Shown here piece after piece: positions 17,165 to 26,300 of a DNA stretch of 64,000 nt. The notes under the pieces are model-generated. The model saw only the letters and a list, made by a program, of their open reading frames with translations. It was not told the DNA's origin and searched no databases. A program made the translations under genes and the position numbers. Each line of letters starts with the position of its first letter. Position 1 is the first letter of the stretch. Origin of the DNA: Nonlabens xiamenensis (GTDB lineage: Bacteria > Bacteroidota > Bacteroidia > Flavobacteriales > Flavobacteriaceae); assembly GCF_003865345.1 (NCBI RefSeq), contig NZ_RMVE01000006.1, positions 62,001-126,000 of the forward strand, written 5' to 3'.

Positions 17165-17625
17165 TGAAGGAGTTTGACTATGATCTCGATTACAAAACTC
17201 TTGACTTTACAGATGCAGAAACTCGGATGCTTTATCGCATTGGAAGGGGGGAGCAAGGAGTTTTACTGGTACGCCCTTATACTAACGACATATGTGCTCA
17301 TTGGAGATTTAAGACTCCAGAGATTGCAGTAAAGTCTGCTAATAAAATCTTCGCTATGTATCTAGACTATAGAGATAGCGAAGACTTTATAGGCATGGAT
17401 ATGTGTCGTAAGTTTTTGGAGATGGGTTTTACTAGGTCAAGACGATACGCTAATCACAAGACAGGAAAGAAATATGATAAAGAAGGTAACGTAAGACCCC
17501 AAGATCCAGATCATTTGACTAATCAATATGCTCAGTCTGCTAAAATATTTAAACAAGTTAGAGATATTGTTGCAAAGAATGATACATATAAACAGATGAG
17601 AAAGGAGTGGCGGTCACATGAGTGA
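17164..17625 (+). CDS. DUF4385 family protein, 153 aa
   Basis: The signature YRIGRGEQGVLLVRPY, HWRFKTPEIA and GMDMCRKFLEMGFTRSRRYANHK matches DUF4385, found in bacteria and phages with unknown function. The start at ATG 17164 overlaps the previous TGA. Confidence 0.8.
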   Translation: MKEFDYDLDYKTLDFTDAETRMLYRIGRGEQGVLLVRPYTNDICAHWRFKTPEIAVKSANKIFAMYLDYRDSEDFIGMDMCRKFLEMGFTRSRRYANHKTGKKYDKEGNVRPQDPDHLTNQYAQSAKIFKQVRDIVAKNDTYKQMRKEWRSHE

Positions 17626-18091
17626 CGTACATTTTAAGAAACACCGTGTGTTTAGAGAAACAGACGGTGTTATTTTTTATGACATATCAGTAGAGGAATC
17701 TACTGCTGCTGACTTGGTAGTGCACACAGGACCTGCTGTATCACCACCACCTGATTGTGTAGGAGGGAAGCAATTTTATATACATTCCTTTCAAGACGAC
17801 TACAACAGAGTGGTGTCAGGCACCAGAGTGTTTGAATTAGTTAACGAGCAATGGGAATTCCCATACCATATTGTGCATCTTGATGTGCATAGTGGTGCGT
17901 TGATTATACCTCGTGGCACATTCCATAGATCAGAGTCAGGAAAAGAAGGAAGCATCGTTATCAACCAAGCAAAGAGGTATGATGGTTTTAATCCTGACGC
18001 AGAGTTTTACCCTGTATCATGTGCAGAGTGTATGAAACTATATAATATATTGAAACATGAAAAACCTGTTATCCACAGATTAGGTGAATGA
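17618..18091 (+). CDS. Cupin-fold protein, 157 aa
   Basis: The region around residues 85-115 (YHIVHLDVHSGALIIPRGTFHRSESG) has the G-x-x-x-IPxGxxHR pattern of cupins, with upstream FYIHSF residues as possible metal ligands. It could bind a sugar or metal, or be a small dioxygenase. It is another member of the double-stranded beta-helix proteins that are unusually frequent in this window. Confidence 0.55.
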   Translation: MSDVHFKKHRVFRETDGVIFYDISVEESTAADLVVHTGPAVSPPPDCVGGKQFYIHSFQDDYNRVVSGTRVFELVNEQWEFPYHIVHLDVHSGALIIPRGTFHRSESGKEGSIVINQAKRYDGFNPDAEFYPVSCAECMKLYNILKHEKPVIHRLGE

Positions 18092-18321
18092 AACCAGTAG
18101 AATCTTACGAGCAACTCATACAACGTTTCACAAAGAGGACTATGCAACTGTCTTCACGAAACGCAGAGTTACAATCAGCATACGATGAGTATGTTAAAAA
18201 CGAATCCGATCTAAAAAGATTAGAAGGATCAATGCAAGCAATCGAATACGTTGCCTATGGTAAAATGCCTGGCGATGGTAACCACGATAAGTTTGCTGCC
18301 CATCGAGTAGGACAGACATGA
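18088..18321 (+). CDS. Coiled-coil-like hypothetical protein, 77 aa
   Basis: Heptad-like helices (residues 5-55) and 4-nt overlaps on both sides. Function unknown. Confidence 0.6.
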   Translation: MKPVESYEQLIQRFTKRTMQLSSRNAELQSAYDEYVKNESDLKRLEGSMQAIEYVAYGKMPGDGNHDKFAAHRVGQT

Positions 18322-18578
18322 ATATAGCAGTTATCTATAGTGATAACTCGCAAGAGTGTGAGAGAGCATGTCAACTACTTACTAGTTTGGGTGCCAAGTA
18401 TAGAGTATATTATGTCAACGACGAATTTTCTTATCAACAATTTCAGATGGAGTTTGGATGTGACGCACACTTCCCTCAGATTACATTAGGTAGTAAACAT
18501 CTAGGTGGTCTGAAGGATGCACTACATTATTTGAAAGAGAAAGGATATCTAAGTCGAAAACCAAAATCGACTTCTTAG
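18318..18578 (+). CDS. Glutaredoxin-fold protein without CPxC
   Basis: The 86-residue protein aligns with the glutaredoxin at 10.5 kb through the N-terminal strand, the FPQI cis-Pro site and the GG(L/C)xDA helix. The active site CPYC is replaced by SQEC, so the N-terminal catalytic Cys is missing, though a Cys remains nearby. It may act as a binding domain or a monothiol protein with an altered site. Confidence 0.65.
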   Translation: MNIAVIYSDNSQECERACQLLTSLGAKYRVYYVNDEFSYQQFQMEFGCDAHFPQITLGSKHLGGLKDALHYLKEKGYLSRKPKSTS

Positions 18579-18584
18579 TTACAG

Positions 18585-18616
18585 ATACCCCGAAAAAAAA
18601 TTCGGGGTATTTTTTT
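18585..18616 (+). terminator. Intrinsic terminator between convergent genes
   Basis: Perfect 10-bp stem ATACCCCGAA/TTCGGGGTAT with a six-A loop, followed by TTTTTT on the + strand. It ends the + strand run before the converging gp53 gene. The - strand side lacks a U-run. Confidence 0.93.
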
Positions 18617-18645
18617 GTCTGGGGGGTCGCGTTAAGTATTAATAC

Positions 18646-19704
18646 CTAGTAACCTCCTCCATACCCTCCACTATATCCTCCTGAGGATCCAGAAGACCCT
18701 GATGATCCTGATGAAGAAGATCCCGAAGAGCCACTGGATGAGGATGATGAGCTACTGCTAGAAGATGAAGAAGAACTGTTACTACTGCTACTGCTTGAGC
18801 TGCTACTACTGCTGCCACTGCTATAGGTGTTATTATCACTAGTGCTCGTATTACTTTCATTTGTAAACTGCCCCGCTTGATCAAATGGACTGAGTGTTGA
18901 TGCAACATTTGCCCCAGACGCAGTAACACCACCAAGAGGTGAATACACTCTGGACGTAAGTTGCTGTTGTGCCAAGAATGTGATAGAAGGTGTTTTTCCG
19001 ATTTCTGTTGAATATGTCCGTTTTGTAGGTTTGAAGACTTCTTCGACTGTGCGGAAAGTAGTCTTTGTTTCCTTTCCGAAGACATCTGCCTCTAATTCGT
19101 CATTTGGAAGATATGAGACCAAACTGAAGAATTCTTCTACAAAGTCATCTAGGTAATCTGGACGTAAAATGTAAATAAGACGTTTTCTCTCATTTAACCT
19201 CATTTCGTGCATATAGTAAGAAATGGGTCTTACAAGATTTGCCTTTTCTACTACTTCTCCGCCAGGAAGTGTAAACTCGAAGTTTTCGGGCACTTCCAAG
19301 TCTGCAGGTAGAAACACCCTACCATCCTTCTTAACTTCCCTAGTGACCCAGTGTCTTGTTTTACCAATATCGCTAGGAGTGCTAAAATTGTATTTTCTAA
19401 TGACATACTCGGTTAGCTCGTATTCATTCATTGGCCAATCATTGTATAGATTGGTTATTTCGTTGCATAACAAGATAACCCAGTCATACTTAGTATCGTT
19501 GTAAAACTTCTGGGCAAGTTGATCTGGTCTTTCGTTGTTTCTGACATAATACTTCTCAAATCCCAATATAATGTCATCTAACTCACTACGGATCTTGATC
19601 CTGCGAAAGATATTCTTTGCATTAATATAAGGAGACGTGCTATCTGCCCGATAACCAGTTTTTCTAATATTAACGTTAGGTAGATAGGAAAAGTAAGTGC
19701 TCAT
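18646..19704 (-). CDS. gp53: Baseplate wedge protein gp53 with poly-Ser tail
   Basis: The first ~230 residues match cyanophage gp53: MSTYFSYLPNVNIRK, then the LysM-like ERPDQLAQKFYND...WVILLCN segment. In T4, gp53 locks baseplate wedges together. The C-terminal ~65 residues are almost entirely Ser and Gly, ending GGYSGGYGGGY, which is not part of the T4 protein. It lies downstream of gp48 with a 4-nt overlap. Confidence 0.85.
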   Translation of the reverse strand: MSTYFSYLPNVNIRKTGYRADSTSPYINAKNIFRRIKIRSELDDIILGFEKYYVRNNERPDQLAQKFYNDTKYDWVILLCNEITNLYNDWPMNEYELTEYVIRKYNFSTPSDIGKTRHWVTREVKKDGRVFLPADLEVPENFEFTLPGGEVVEKANLVRPISYYMHEMRLNERKRLIYILRPDYLDDFVEEFFSLVSYLPNDELEADVFGKETKTTFRTVEEVFKPTKRTYSTEIGKTPSITFLAQQQLTSRVYSPLGGVTASGANVASTLSPFDQAGQFTNESNTSTSDNNTYSSGSSSSSSSSSSSNSSSSSSSSSSSSSSSGSSGSSSSGSSGSSGSSGGYSGGYGGGY

Positions 19705-20717
19705 GATTCTGTTGCATTTTCGTCTTCATTACCTGACCAGTCATCCCAATTCCACTCACCCTCTTCGTTATACTGATACTCAGAGTCGTAGAAGTTTTTG
19801 ATTGGAAGAGCAGTCTCACTGAATGTAAGTGCTAAATTATAACTCACAGGACCATAATCATAGTCAGAGTAATTATCTGTTTCACCAAAGAATGACTTCA
19901 GACTTGCGTAGTTACCGTCAGGAGAATAGTCAATTCCCATGTCTGTCAACACAAGTTTTGTTGGGAAACGATACAAATCTTGTAATACGCCACCTTTATC
20001 GCCAGGTGTCGAAATTCTTTCTGTTGTGCCATCATCACTATATCTAACAATACCGATTTTGAAGTAATCAGGTATAGTCAACCATTTCTTCTTACTGCTG
20101 CCAGGCAACATAGCGATACGAAGAGTTTTGATGATCTCACCAATCATTTCTACGTCTTTCGCACTCTTAGGCACTAATTTGAAGTTAAAGTTATGTCTTC
20201 TATAATTCATACCCTCAAATGTAGTCTCCTCGTAGGGGTTGAAGACACGTTTTTGGGTTAATGCTGAAATACTGTTAGCAGTAAGACTACTTGATCCACC
20301 AGTCATACCAACCAGTTTATTGATGGCATCTGCACCCATCTTAAAACCAAGTTGTGCTTTTGCACCTTCTGCAGCAGTTTGGATCTTATCTTTAAATCCC
20401 TCGTCTTGGAAACCCTCTGCACCGATACCAACCATCTGACTACCAACCTGACCTAGTTTGTGGTTGGTGTAGTTAGCACTAAACTGCTCGGAAAGTTTGG
20501 GAGGAAGGTATAAATAAATAGAGTGACTTACTGTCGCTGTTGAATCTCCACCTATATTGTTGTATGGGTTACCTTCTTGACTATCAAAGATGTCAAGTTT
20601 TAGATAATCAATCACCTGTGTAGGATAGGCGTCATGATGCGATACATCTCCTCTACTCTCAGAGCGAGACGCACCATAAGGTTTTGATCTGGGGAATACT
20701 AATAGTCTATTTGCCAT
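19701..20717 (-). CDS. gp48: Baseplate tail-tube cap protein gp48
   Basis: The 338-residue protein starts MANRLLVFPRSKPYG and continues in the manner of cyanophage gp48, which with gp54 caps the baseplate hub and starts the tail tube. Its start codon overlaps the start codon of the divergent gp4 gene. Confidence 0.82.
   Translation of the reverse strand: MANRLLVFPRSKPYGASRSESRGDVSHHDAYPTQVIDYLKLDIFDSQEGNPYNNIGGDSTATVSHSIYLYLPPKLSEQFSANYTNHKLGQVGSQMVGIGAEGFQDEGFKDKIQTAAEGAKAQLGFKMGADAINKLVGMTGGSSSLTANSISALTQKRVFNPYEETTFEGMNYRRHNFNFKLVPKSAKDVEMIGEIIKTLRIAMLPGSSKKKWLTIPDYFKIGIVRYSDDGTTERISTPGDKGGVLQDLYRFPTKLVLTDMGIDYSPDGNYASLKSFFGETDNYSDYDYGPVSYNLALTFSETALPIKNFYDSEYQYNEEGEWNWDDWSGNEDENATES
20509..20516 (+). 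promoter_or_regulatory. Perfect late box TATAAATA inside gp48, reading toward gp4
   Basis: On the + strand, within the antisense of gp48, 199 nt before the gp4 start. It may drive the + strand tail operon. It could also be a chance result of gp48's Tyr/Leu codons. Confidence 0.4.
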
Positions 20718-21150
20718 GGCATATTCGGGACGATACAGACCATCACAACCGAAAAAATATAAAGGTGATCCTACAAATATTATTTATAGGAGTTTGTGGG
20801 AAAGAAAGTTTATGGTCTGGTGTGATAAGAATGAAAATGTGCTCCAATGGGGTAGTGAAGAGATCGTTATACCCTATGTGTCACCTGTAGATCGTCGTGT
20901 GCACAGGTATTTTCCTGATTTCTATGTAAAAGCACGCACAAGAAACAATGTAATTAAGAAATACATCGTTGAGGTGAAACCAGAGAAACAATGTATGGTG
21001 CCAAAACGACCAAAGAGACAAACAAAGAAATATATCACTGAAGTCAAGACTTACGGTATTAATCAGGCAAAATGGAAAGCAGCGACTGAATACTGTCTTG
21101 ACCGAAACATGGAATTTATGATACTCACCGAGAAACACCTTAAGGTATGA
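20716..21150 (+). CDS. gp4: Head completion nuclease gp4
   Basis: The 144-residue protein has the TnsA-like nuclease layout of T4 gp4: E in SLWERKFMVW, then FPDFYVK and YIVEVKPEKQ (D then E-x-K). In T4 this protein completes heads and may trim DNA after packaging. The start ATG overlaps the divergent gp48 start by 2 nt. Confidence 0.88.
   Translation: MAYSGRYRPSQPKKYKGDPTNIIYRSLWERKFMVWCDKNENVLQWGSEEIVIPYVSPVDRRVHRYFPDFYVKARTRNNVIKKYIVEVKPEKQCMVPKRPKRQTKKYITEVKTYGINQAKWKAATEYCLDRNMEFMILTEKHLKV
20781..20788 (-). promoter_or_regulatory. Perfect late box TATAAATA inside gp4, reading toward gp48-gp53
   Basis: On the - strand (TATTTATA on +), 63 nt upstream of the gp48 start and inside the gp4 coding region. 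It is the best candidate for the promoter of the only - strand operon. Confidence 0.6.
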
Positions 21151-21617
21151 GTCTATTCAAAGACGTAAAAGATCTAGCAGCAGGGCGAAGTCAGTCAAAG
21201 GACTGGTATCGCTCACAGGTTAGATATGGTCTAGAGTCCTTAGGGCGTCCTATACAAGAAGGGGACATACTATTCTATGACTATGTAGCACAGTCAGCAC
21301 GATTAGACTGGTATGACATGCACCCATTAACACTTGTAACTGACGTAGATAACTTTTTAGGACAGTTTAGTGGTGGTAATATACACTATTTACGCCCATC
21401 TGCTAGACAAATAGTAGGAAAATCGTGGGCAGGAGGTGCAACTACATATCCCTCACGTTGCTATCATAAATACTTTATGTCTAGTGCATCTAATATATAC
21501 ATAGTGCCCCCTACAGCATTTACAGATTATGTCCCACTCCCTCTAGAGCAGTTTCTGTTTACGAGAGCAGGAGTCAAAGTGGAAGTGCCTAGTAGCGTAA
21601 TCTGGAGCCGAGTCTAA
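21147..21617 (+). CDS. Conserved T4-like phage protein, 156 aa
   Basis: Begins MSLFKDVKDLAAGRSQSK and contains a YDMHPLTLVTDV...NIHYLRP core found after gp4 in cyanophages. Its role is not established; a virion or maturation protein is likely from its position. It overlaps neighbours by 4 nt and 1 nt. Confidence 0.7.
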   Translation: MSLFKDVKDLAAGRSQSKDWYRSQVRYGLESLGRPIQEGDILFYDYVAQSARLDWYDMHPLTLVTDVDNFLGQFSGGNIHYLRPSARQIVGKSWAGGATTYPSRCYHKYFMSSASNIYIVPPTAFTDYVPLPLEQFLFTRAGVKVEVPSSVIWSRV

Positions 21618-22447
21618 TGTATCGCCAACCCAATTCTATCAATAGTATGAGAGAATTGATCGGGTCAGGTAATAAATCACCTGCACGATCTAATCTCTTC
21701 CAAGTAGCAATCGATCCACCACCTGTGATGTCATCGATTGGTGGACTGTTTCATTCAAAAGATGTAACAGGTATTGAGTTTCTGGATAAGTTGCTTGGTC
21801 TTGTAGGTATTGAAGATCAAACTACAATGAAGAGATACCGTGAGCACGTCGAAATGATGAATTTCTACGCTGACACTGTAAGTATACCTGGCAGACGTAT
21901 TACTGTTGGCACAGTAAGAGACGTAGGTGCTATGAGAAGATTCGCTACTGATACTACCTTTAGTGAAATGCAAGTATCATTCTTGCTACCTAAAGACATG
22001 TATCATAGAGAGTATTTCGAGAGATGGATGAATTATACTGCATCTGACTCAGAAAACAGAGTTGGATTCTACGATCAATATACCAGTAAAGTGCGTATTA
22101 TTAAGTGGGAGTTAGGATCTAATTATGTTGGAAAACGAAAGCAACGACAAGACAACGGTGAGAATGCGACTGCAAGACAAAGATTTAACGGTGTATCCGC
22201 TTGTTGGACAATGTATGGGGCATTCCCATTTGACATGTCTGCGATCACGCTAAATAATGGACCTACAGATCTAATCAAATTAGATATATCTTTCTACTAT
22301 GAGAGATATCGTATGGACACACCAAACAATGCAAAAATGTTTAAAGGTGCTATTGAAGATGTCGTTATCGACATGGAAAATACACGAGTGCTAGATGCAT
22401 TGAGTATAGACACAGGTCTCAACAATTTCGTTGGATTTGGTCTCTAA
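21617..22447 (+). CDS. gp54: Baseplate tail-tube initiator gp54-like
   Basis: The 276-residue protein is tail-tube-like: SNLFQVAI near residue 30, a central beta core and a NGVSACWTMYGAFPFDMS segment typical of tube-family proteins. In T4, gp54 sits above gp48 and nucleates gp19 polymerisation. gp48 lies 1 kb away on the other strand. Confidence 0.75.
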   Translation: MYRQPNSINSMRELIGSGNKSPARSNLFQVAIDPPPVMSSIGGLFHSKDVTGIEFLDKLLGLVGIEDQTTMKRYREHVEMMNFYADTVSIPGRRITVGTVRDVGAMRRFATDTTFSEMQVSFLLPKDMYHREYFERWMNYTASDSENRVGFYDQYTSKVRIIKWELGSNYVGKRKQRQDNGENATARQRFNGVSACWTMYGAFPFDMSAITLNNGPTDLIKLDISFYYERYRMDTPNNAKMFKGAIEDVVIDMENTRVLDALSIDTGLNNFVGFGL

Positions 22448-22450
22448 ATA
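22444..22450 (+). promoter_or_regulatory. Late-type promoter box CTAAATA
   Basis: 21 nt before the gp26 start, at the end of gp54. Confidence 0.5.
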
Positions 22451-22471
22451 AAATTACATATTGGATATATT

Positions 22472-23182
22472 ATGCCATTACCCAAAATTGCATTACCTGA
22501 GCATGACCTTGAAATCCCGATCACGGGTAAGAAACTTACTTACCGTCCTTTCCTTGTTAAAGAAGAGAAACTACTCTATCTCGCCATGGAATCGAAGGAT
22601 GAGAAGGAGATGGTTAAGGCAGTTAAAACTATCATTAAGAACTGCACGTCTCTCTTGGACAAGCAAGTTGAAAAACTCGCGACTTTTGAAATTGAGTATG
22701 TTTTCCTCAAAATCAGATCGAAGGCGGTCGGTGAGGTCAGTGAATTCAAGGTAACAATGCCAGATGACGGTGAAACACAGGTAGATGTATCTGTGCCACT
22801 GAATGAGGTTGAATTACAAGTGCCTGATGGTCATGACCCTAAAATCATGTTTACTGATGATGTTGGAGTTATCATGAAGTATCCTTCACTTGATATCTTC
22901 GTCCAACAGAATATGACAGAAGGTGAGCAAACCATTGATGATGTCTTCCAACTTGCAGCAAGTTGTATTGGACAAGCATTTGATGGTGATGAGGTTTATG
23001 ATAGTTTCACTAAGAAAGAAGCAGTTGATTTTCTAGAAAGTCTAAATTCAGACCAATTTGCGAAGATCCAAGAATTCTTTGAAACTATTCCAAAACTCAG
23101 TTATACCATGAGCGTGCGGAATCCTAAGACCAAAAAAGATAATGACATCACATTTGAGGGATTAGCGGCTTTTTTCGCATAA
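22472..23182 (+). CDS. gp26: Baseplate/tail assembly protein gp26
   Basis: The 236-residue protein matches the T4 baseplate gp26 family (PF12322): KIALPEHDLEIPITGKKL, then RPFLVKEEKLLYLAMES and EFEYVFLK-like helices. Its last codons GCT TTT TTC GCA TAA form a slippery run, so a part of the product is probably extended into gp51. It sits just before the tape-measure genes, the position held by tail assembly chaperones in other phages. Confidence 0.88.
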   Translation: MPLPKIALPEHDLEIPITGKKLTYRPFLVKEEKLLYLAMESKDEKEMVKAVKTIIKNCTSLLDKQVEKLATFEIEYVFLKIRSKAVGEVSEFKVTMPDDGETQVDVSVPLNEVELQVPDGHDPKIMFTDDVGVIMKYPSLDIFVQQNMTEGEQTIDDVFQLAASCIGQAFDGDEVYDSFTKKEAVDFLESLNSDQFAKIQEFFETIPKLSYTMSVRNPKTKKDNDITFEGLAAFFA

Positions 23183-23240
23183 GTCTGTTGCATGACAGTC
23201 TTGAAAACTTATACAAGACTAACTTTGCGTTGATGCAACA
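23170..23240 (+). promoter_or_regulatory. Programmed -1 ribosomal frameshift signal, gp26 to gp51
   Basis: Slippery heptamer T TTT TTC at 23170-23176, in the correct phase of the gp26 frame. After a 9-nt spacer containing the gp26 stop TAA (23180-23182), a stem-loop begins: an outer 8-bp stem TGTTGCAT (23186-23193) with ATGCAACA (23233-23240) encloses a perfect inner 7-bp stem AGTCTTG/CAAGACT (23197-23220). The -1 frame has no stop and enters gp51, giving a predicted 302-residue gp26-gp51 fusion. This is the layout used by lambda G/GT and many other tail chaperones. Confidence 0.75.
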
Positions 23241-23379
23241 TCACAAATATTCTTTGACTGAGTTAGAGAATATGATCCCATGGGAGCGTGATGTCTATGT
23301 TAATTTGTTACTCGCCTTCCTCCAAGAAGAGGAAAGACGCCGTGCAGCAGAGAATAATAGGAATCGTGTTAATCTCTAA
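23188..23379 (+). CDS. gp51: Baseplate hub assembly protein gp51 (frameshift partner)
   Basis: The 63-residue frame reads TNFALMQHHKYSLTELENMIPWERDVYVN, the cyanophage gp51 pattern. There is no in-frame ATG and no good ribosome binding site; the first usable start is TTG at 23188. The frame is open upstream into the gp26 slippery site, so I think the main product is the -1 frameshift extension of gp26. In T4, gp51 is needed catalytically for hub assembly. Confidence 0.75.
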   Translation: MHDSLENLYKTNFALMQHHKYSLTELENMIPWERDVYVNLLLAFLQEEERRRAAENNRNRVNL

Positions 23380-26300
23380 TGTCAGCAATACGGTCATTCG
23401 TTACTGTTAAACCTTTCAAGTCCACGACTGCGGTCGGCACCAACATGAATGGACTTCGGAAGAGTGTGAACAGACTTGGTATGACCACTGAGGGTATTGG
23501 TAAGTCGATTGAGCAGATGTCTATCATCACTCAATTCCAGAAAGATTACCTCATGGATGAGGTGAAAGAGGAAAACAAATATAACGCAGAGCAGGATAAG
23601 AAGAAGAAACTCATAGCGTCACGCCTTAAAGTCCAGAAAAAGAGAGAGAAACAGCGTGTTAAACGTGATATGTCAGAAGACATAGCTGAGAAGGTTAACG
23701 AAGGAAAAGAGATAACAAAGCAGGAAGAGAATAAGAAGAGGGAATTAGGACCATTCATGAAAATCATGAATAGTATCGGTGGTTTCTTCAGCTCTATATT
23801 CGGTGCATTTGTCCTTTTTGGTGGTCTCTCATGGATGCAGCAGAATGGAGAGGCAATAAAGACAGTATTTAAGATAGTAGCGTCACTAGTTAAGTTTGCA
23901 TATAAAATCACCCGAATGGGTGTGGGATTTATTGGTGACGGTCTTACTAGAATGTTCGGAGATTATAGTGATCTCAACGAAGGAAAGATAAATCGCACGT
24001 TTAGATTTTTCAAGGGTGCACTGCAACTACTTACAGGACTCGCTGTATTGCGAAGTGCACAATACATCATAATGCCATGGAAGTTGTTTAGTGATGTAGG
24101 TAGACTAACAAATATTTTTGGTGAAGCTAAGCAAGTAGAGCAAGGCACACAACAAGCACAAGCAAGAGTAAAGGACGGATATTACGATAAAAAGACTAAT
24201 CGTTTTTATACAAAACAAGAGTATGAGACGATGCGTAAGGCAGCTCGTAAGCAGCCTGGCGGTATAAAAGCATTTAACGATAGAGTTAGACCAACGTCTA
24301 AGATCAGTGGTGCCAAGATGGGTGCTTCCAGACGTATGGGTAACGCATTCAAAGGAATCAAAGGAAGGATACCTGGCGGTGGTGCCACTATGTTGGCAGG
24401 TGCTACATCTGCAGTTGGTGGACTTGCTAGAGCGTTTGGGGGAGATAGACCAGGTGAAGCAGCAGGCACAGCAGTAGGTGCAGGTGTAGGTAAAGCAGTT
24501 GGTGGTATTGCGGGTGCAGCAGCAGGTGCAGCATTCTTACCATTCTTAGGACCTTTCGGACCTATGATCGGTGCTGCTATCGGTGACTTCTTAGGTGATT
24601 TTATTGGTAGTAAGATAGGACCTATTATTCAACCTATCTTTGAGCCTATTGCACGCACATTCAACATGATGAAAGAGGTATTCTTAGCACCTCTTATGCC
24701 ATTGATTGAGCCGATGAAGGAGTTGATCGGCACATTCTTTAGGGCACTGGGGAATATTGTCGGCACTATCATGAAGGCAATTACTCCTATTATGAAGTTT
24801 GTGGGTCTCGTATTAGGTGGTGCCATTAAGACAATCTTTAAAGTATTGTCGTTTACCTTCAATTTAATTAAGAATATCGTCGCATTTACCTTAAATCCCA
24901 TAGGATTTGCATGGGATGTTATAAGACGTAAGGATCCTGGCAGAGATATAGAGTTAGATCAGGTAGCAAATGCAAAAGGTGCAGACAAGAAACCAGATCT
25001 TGAGCAGTTTGATAAGGGTGGAAAGTTTACCAAACCCGAAACAATTAGTGGGGATGTAGATAAGAAAAAGGTAATAAAACCTAAGATTATAAGACAGAGA
25101 CCAAATATAGAGCAACCAGCTCAGATGGCTGCAGGTGGAGTAATACAGGCAGCAGGTGGTATGGACTTTATGCCACCTAATATTGCACTGATGCTGAAAG
25201 CAACTGACATGGTTGGTATATCACTACAGAATGCTATTGTTGGTGGTATCAACATGTTTGGTGTATTCTCACCTCCTGTAAAGAGAGTATTAGGACCTGA
25301 AATGCAACAGGTCAGTCAGGCATTTGGTAGAGGTGTAGGGTCTAGTGGAGCAGCAGCAAGTGGAGTAAGAGCACTACCTACACCACAGGTAGACACCATG
25401 AGAGAGGAGAGACAAAAACCTAGAAGCTCTCTAGGCACTACCTTCTCAATGATAGCGAAGGGTAGATATAGTATGATTGGTATCCTCAAGGATGGTATTA
25501 AGAAATTAGAGGAGAGAAAAAATAGAGTAGGTGGTGGAGGTAGTCAAGAGACTGATGCATCTACAGAGATGAGAGGTGGATCTGGCACTACAGGTGGAGG
25601 TGACACTACTTCAGTCCAAAACATTCCTGGTGGATTTGATGAGAAGTTTGCAGCACTTCTAGGCAGCTATGAGGGATTGAGGACAGAGGCATATGCCGAT
25701 CCAGCTCACGGTTGGAAAATTCCTACCATTGGCATTGGTGCAACATACTATCCAGCTGGATTCCGTTTAGAAGGAAAGGTCAAGAAAGGTGACACGATCA
25801 CTGAAGAGGAAGCATATTGGATTAAATCAAAGCATATTATTGAGCACCGTAAACGCCTCGTTGATGAGGTTGGTGGTGTCTATAACAATGCACCTAATAG
25901 AGTAAAAGCTGCTCTTGAGTCTGTAGTCTTTAACTATGGATCTTTAAGTGGAGCTGGCATTAAAGGCACTGTGCAAGAGGCACTGAAGAGTGGTGATTAC
26001 GGTCCAGTTATTGCTGCATACCGTAATAAGTTATCTCGTCATAACGGTGGCATAAATGACTGGCGTCGTAATGATGAAGCAGGCGTCATGGAATCTGGTA
26101 AAAGTAAGCGAGCTGGTATTCAGTTTGCTGCTGCGGGTGGCGAAACAAAAGTAGATCCAAAAGACCCAGAATACAAAGAGAAATTTAGTGGTGACGGAAG
26201 AAATAAGATTTTCCCTGAGCTTGCTATGGGGGGAAAAGCAATTATTGAAGGTGCCAAAAAAATAATCGGTAGTAAGAAAAATGTCAGTGACATGTGTGCT

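Noticed and set aside
18639-19085. A second - strand frame overlapping gp53
   Set aside because: It is the shifted reading of the Ser-rich repeat and has no family content; gp53 explains the region.
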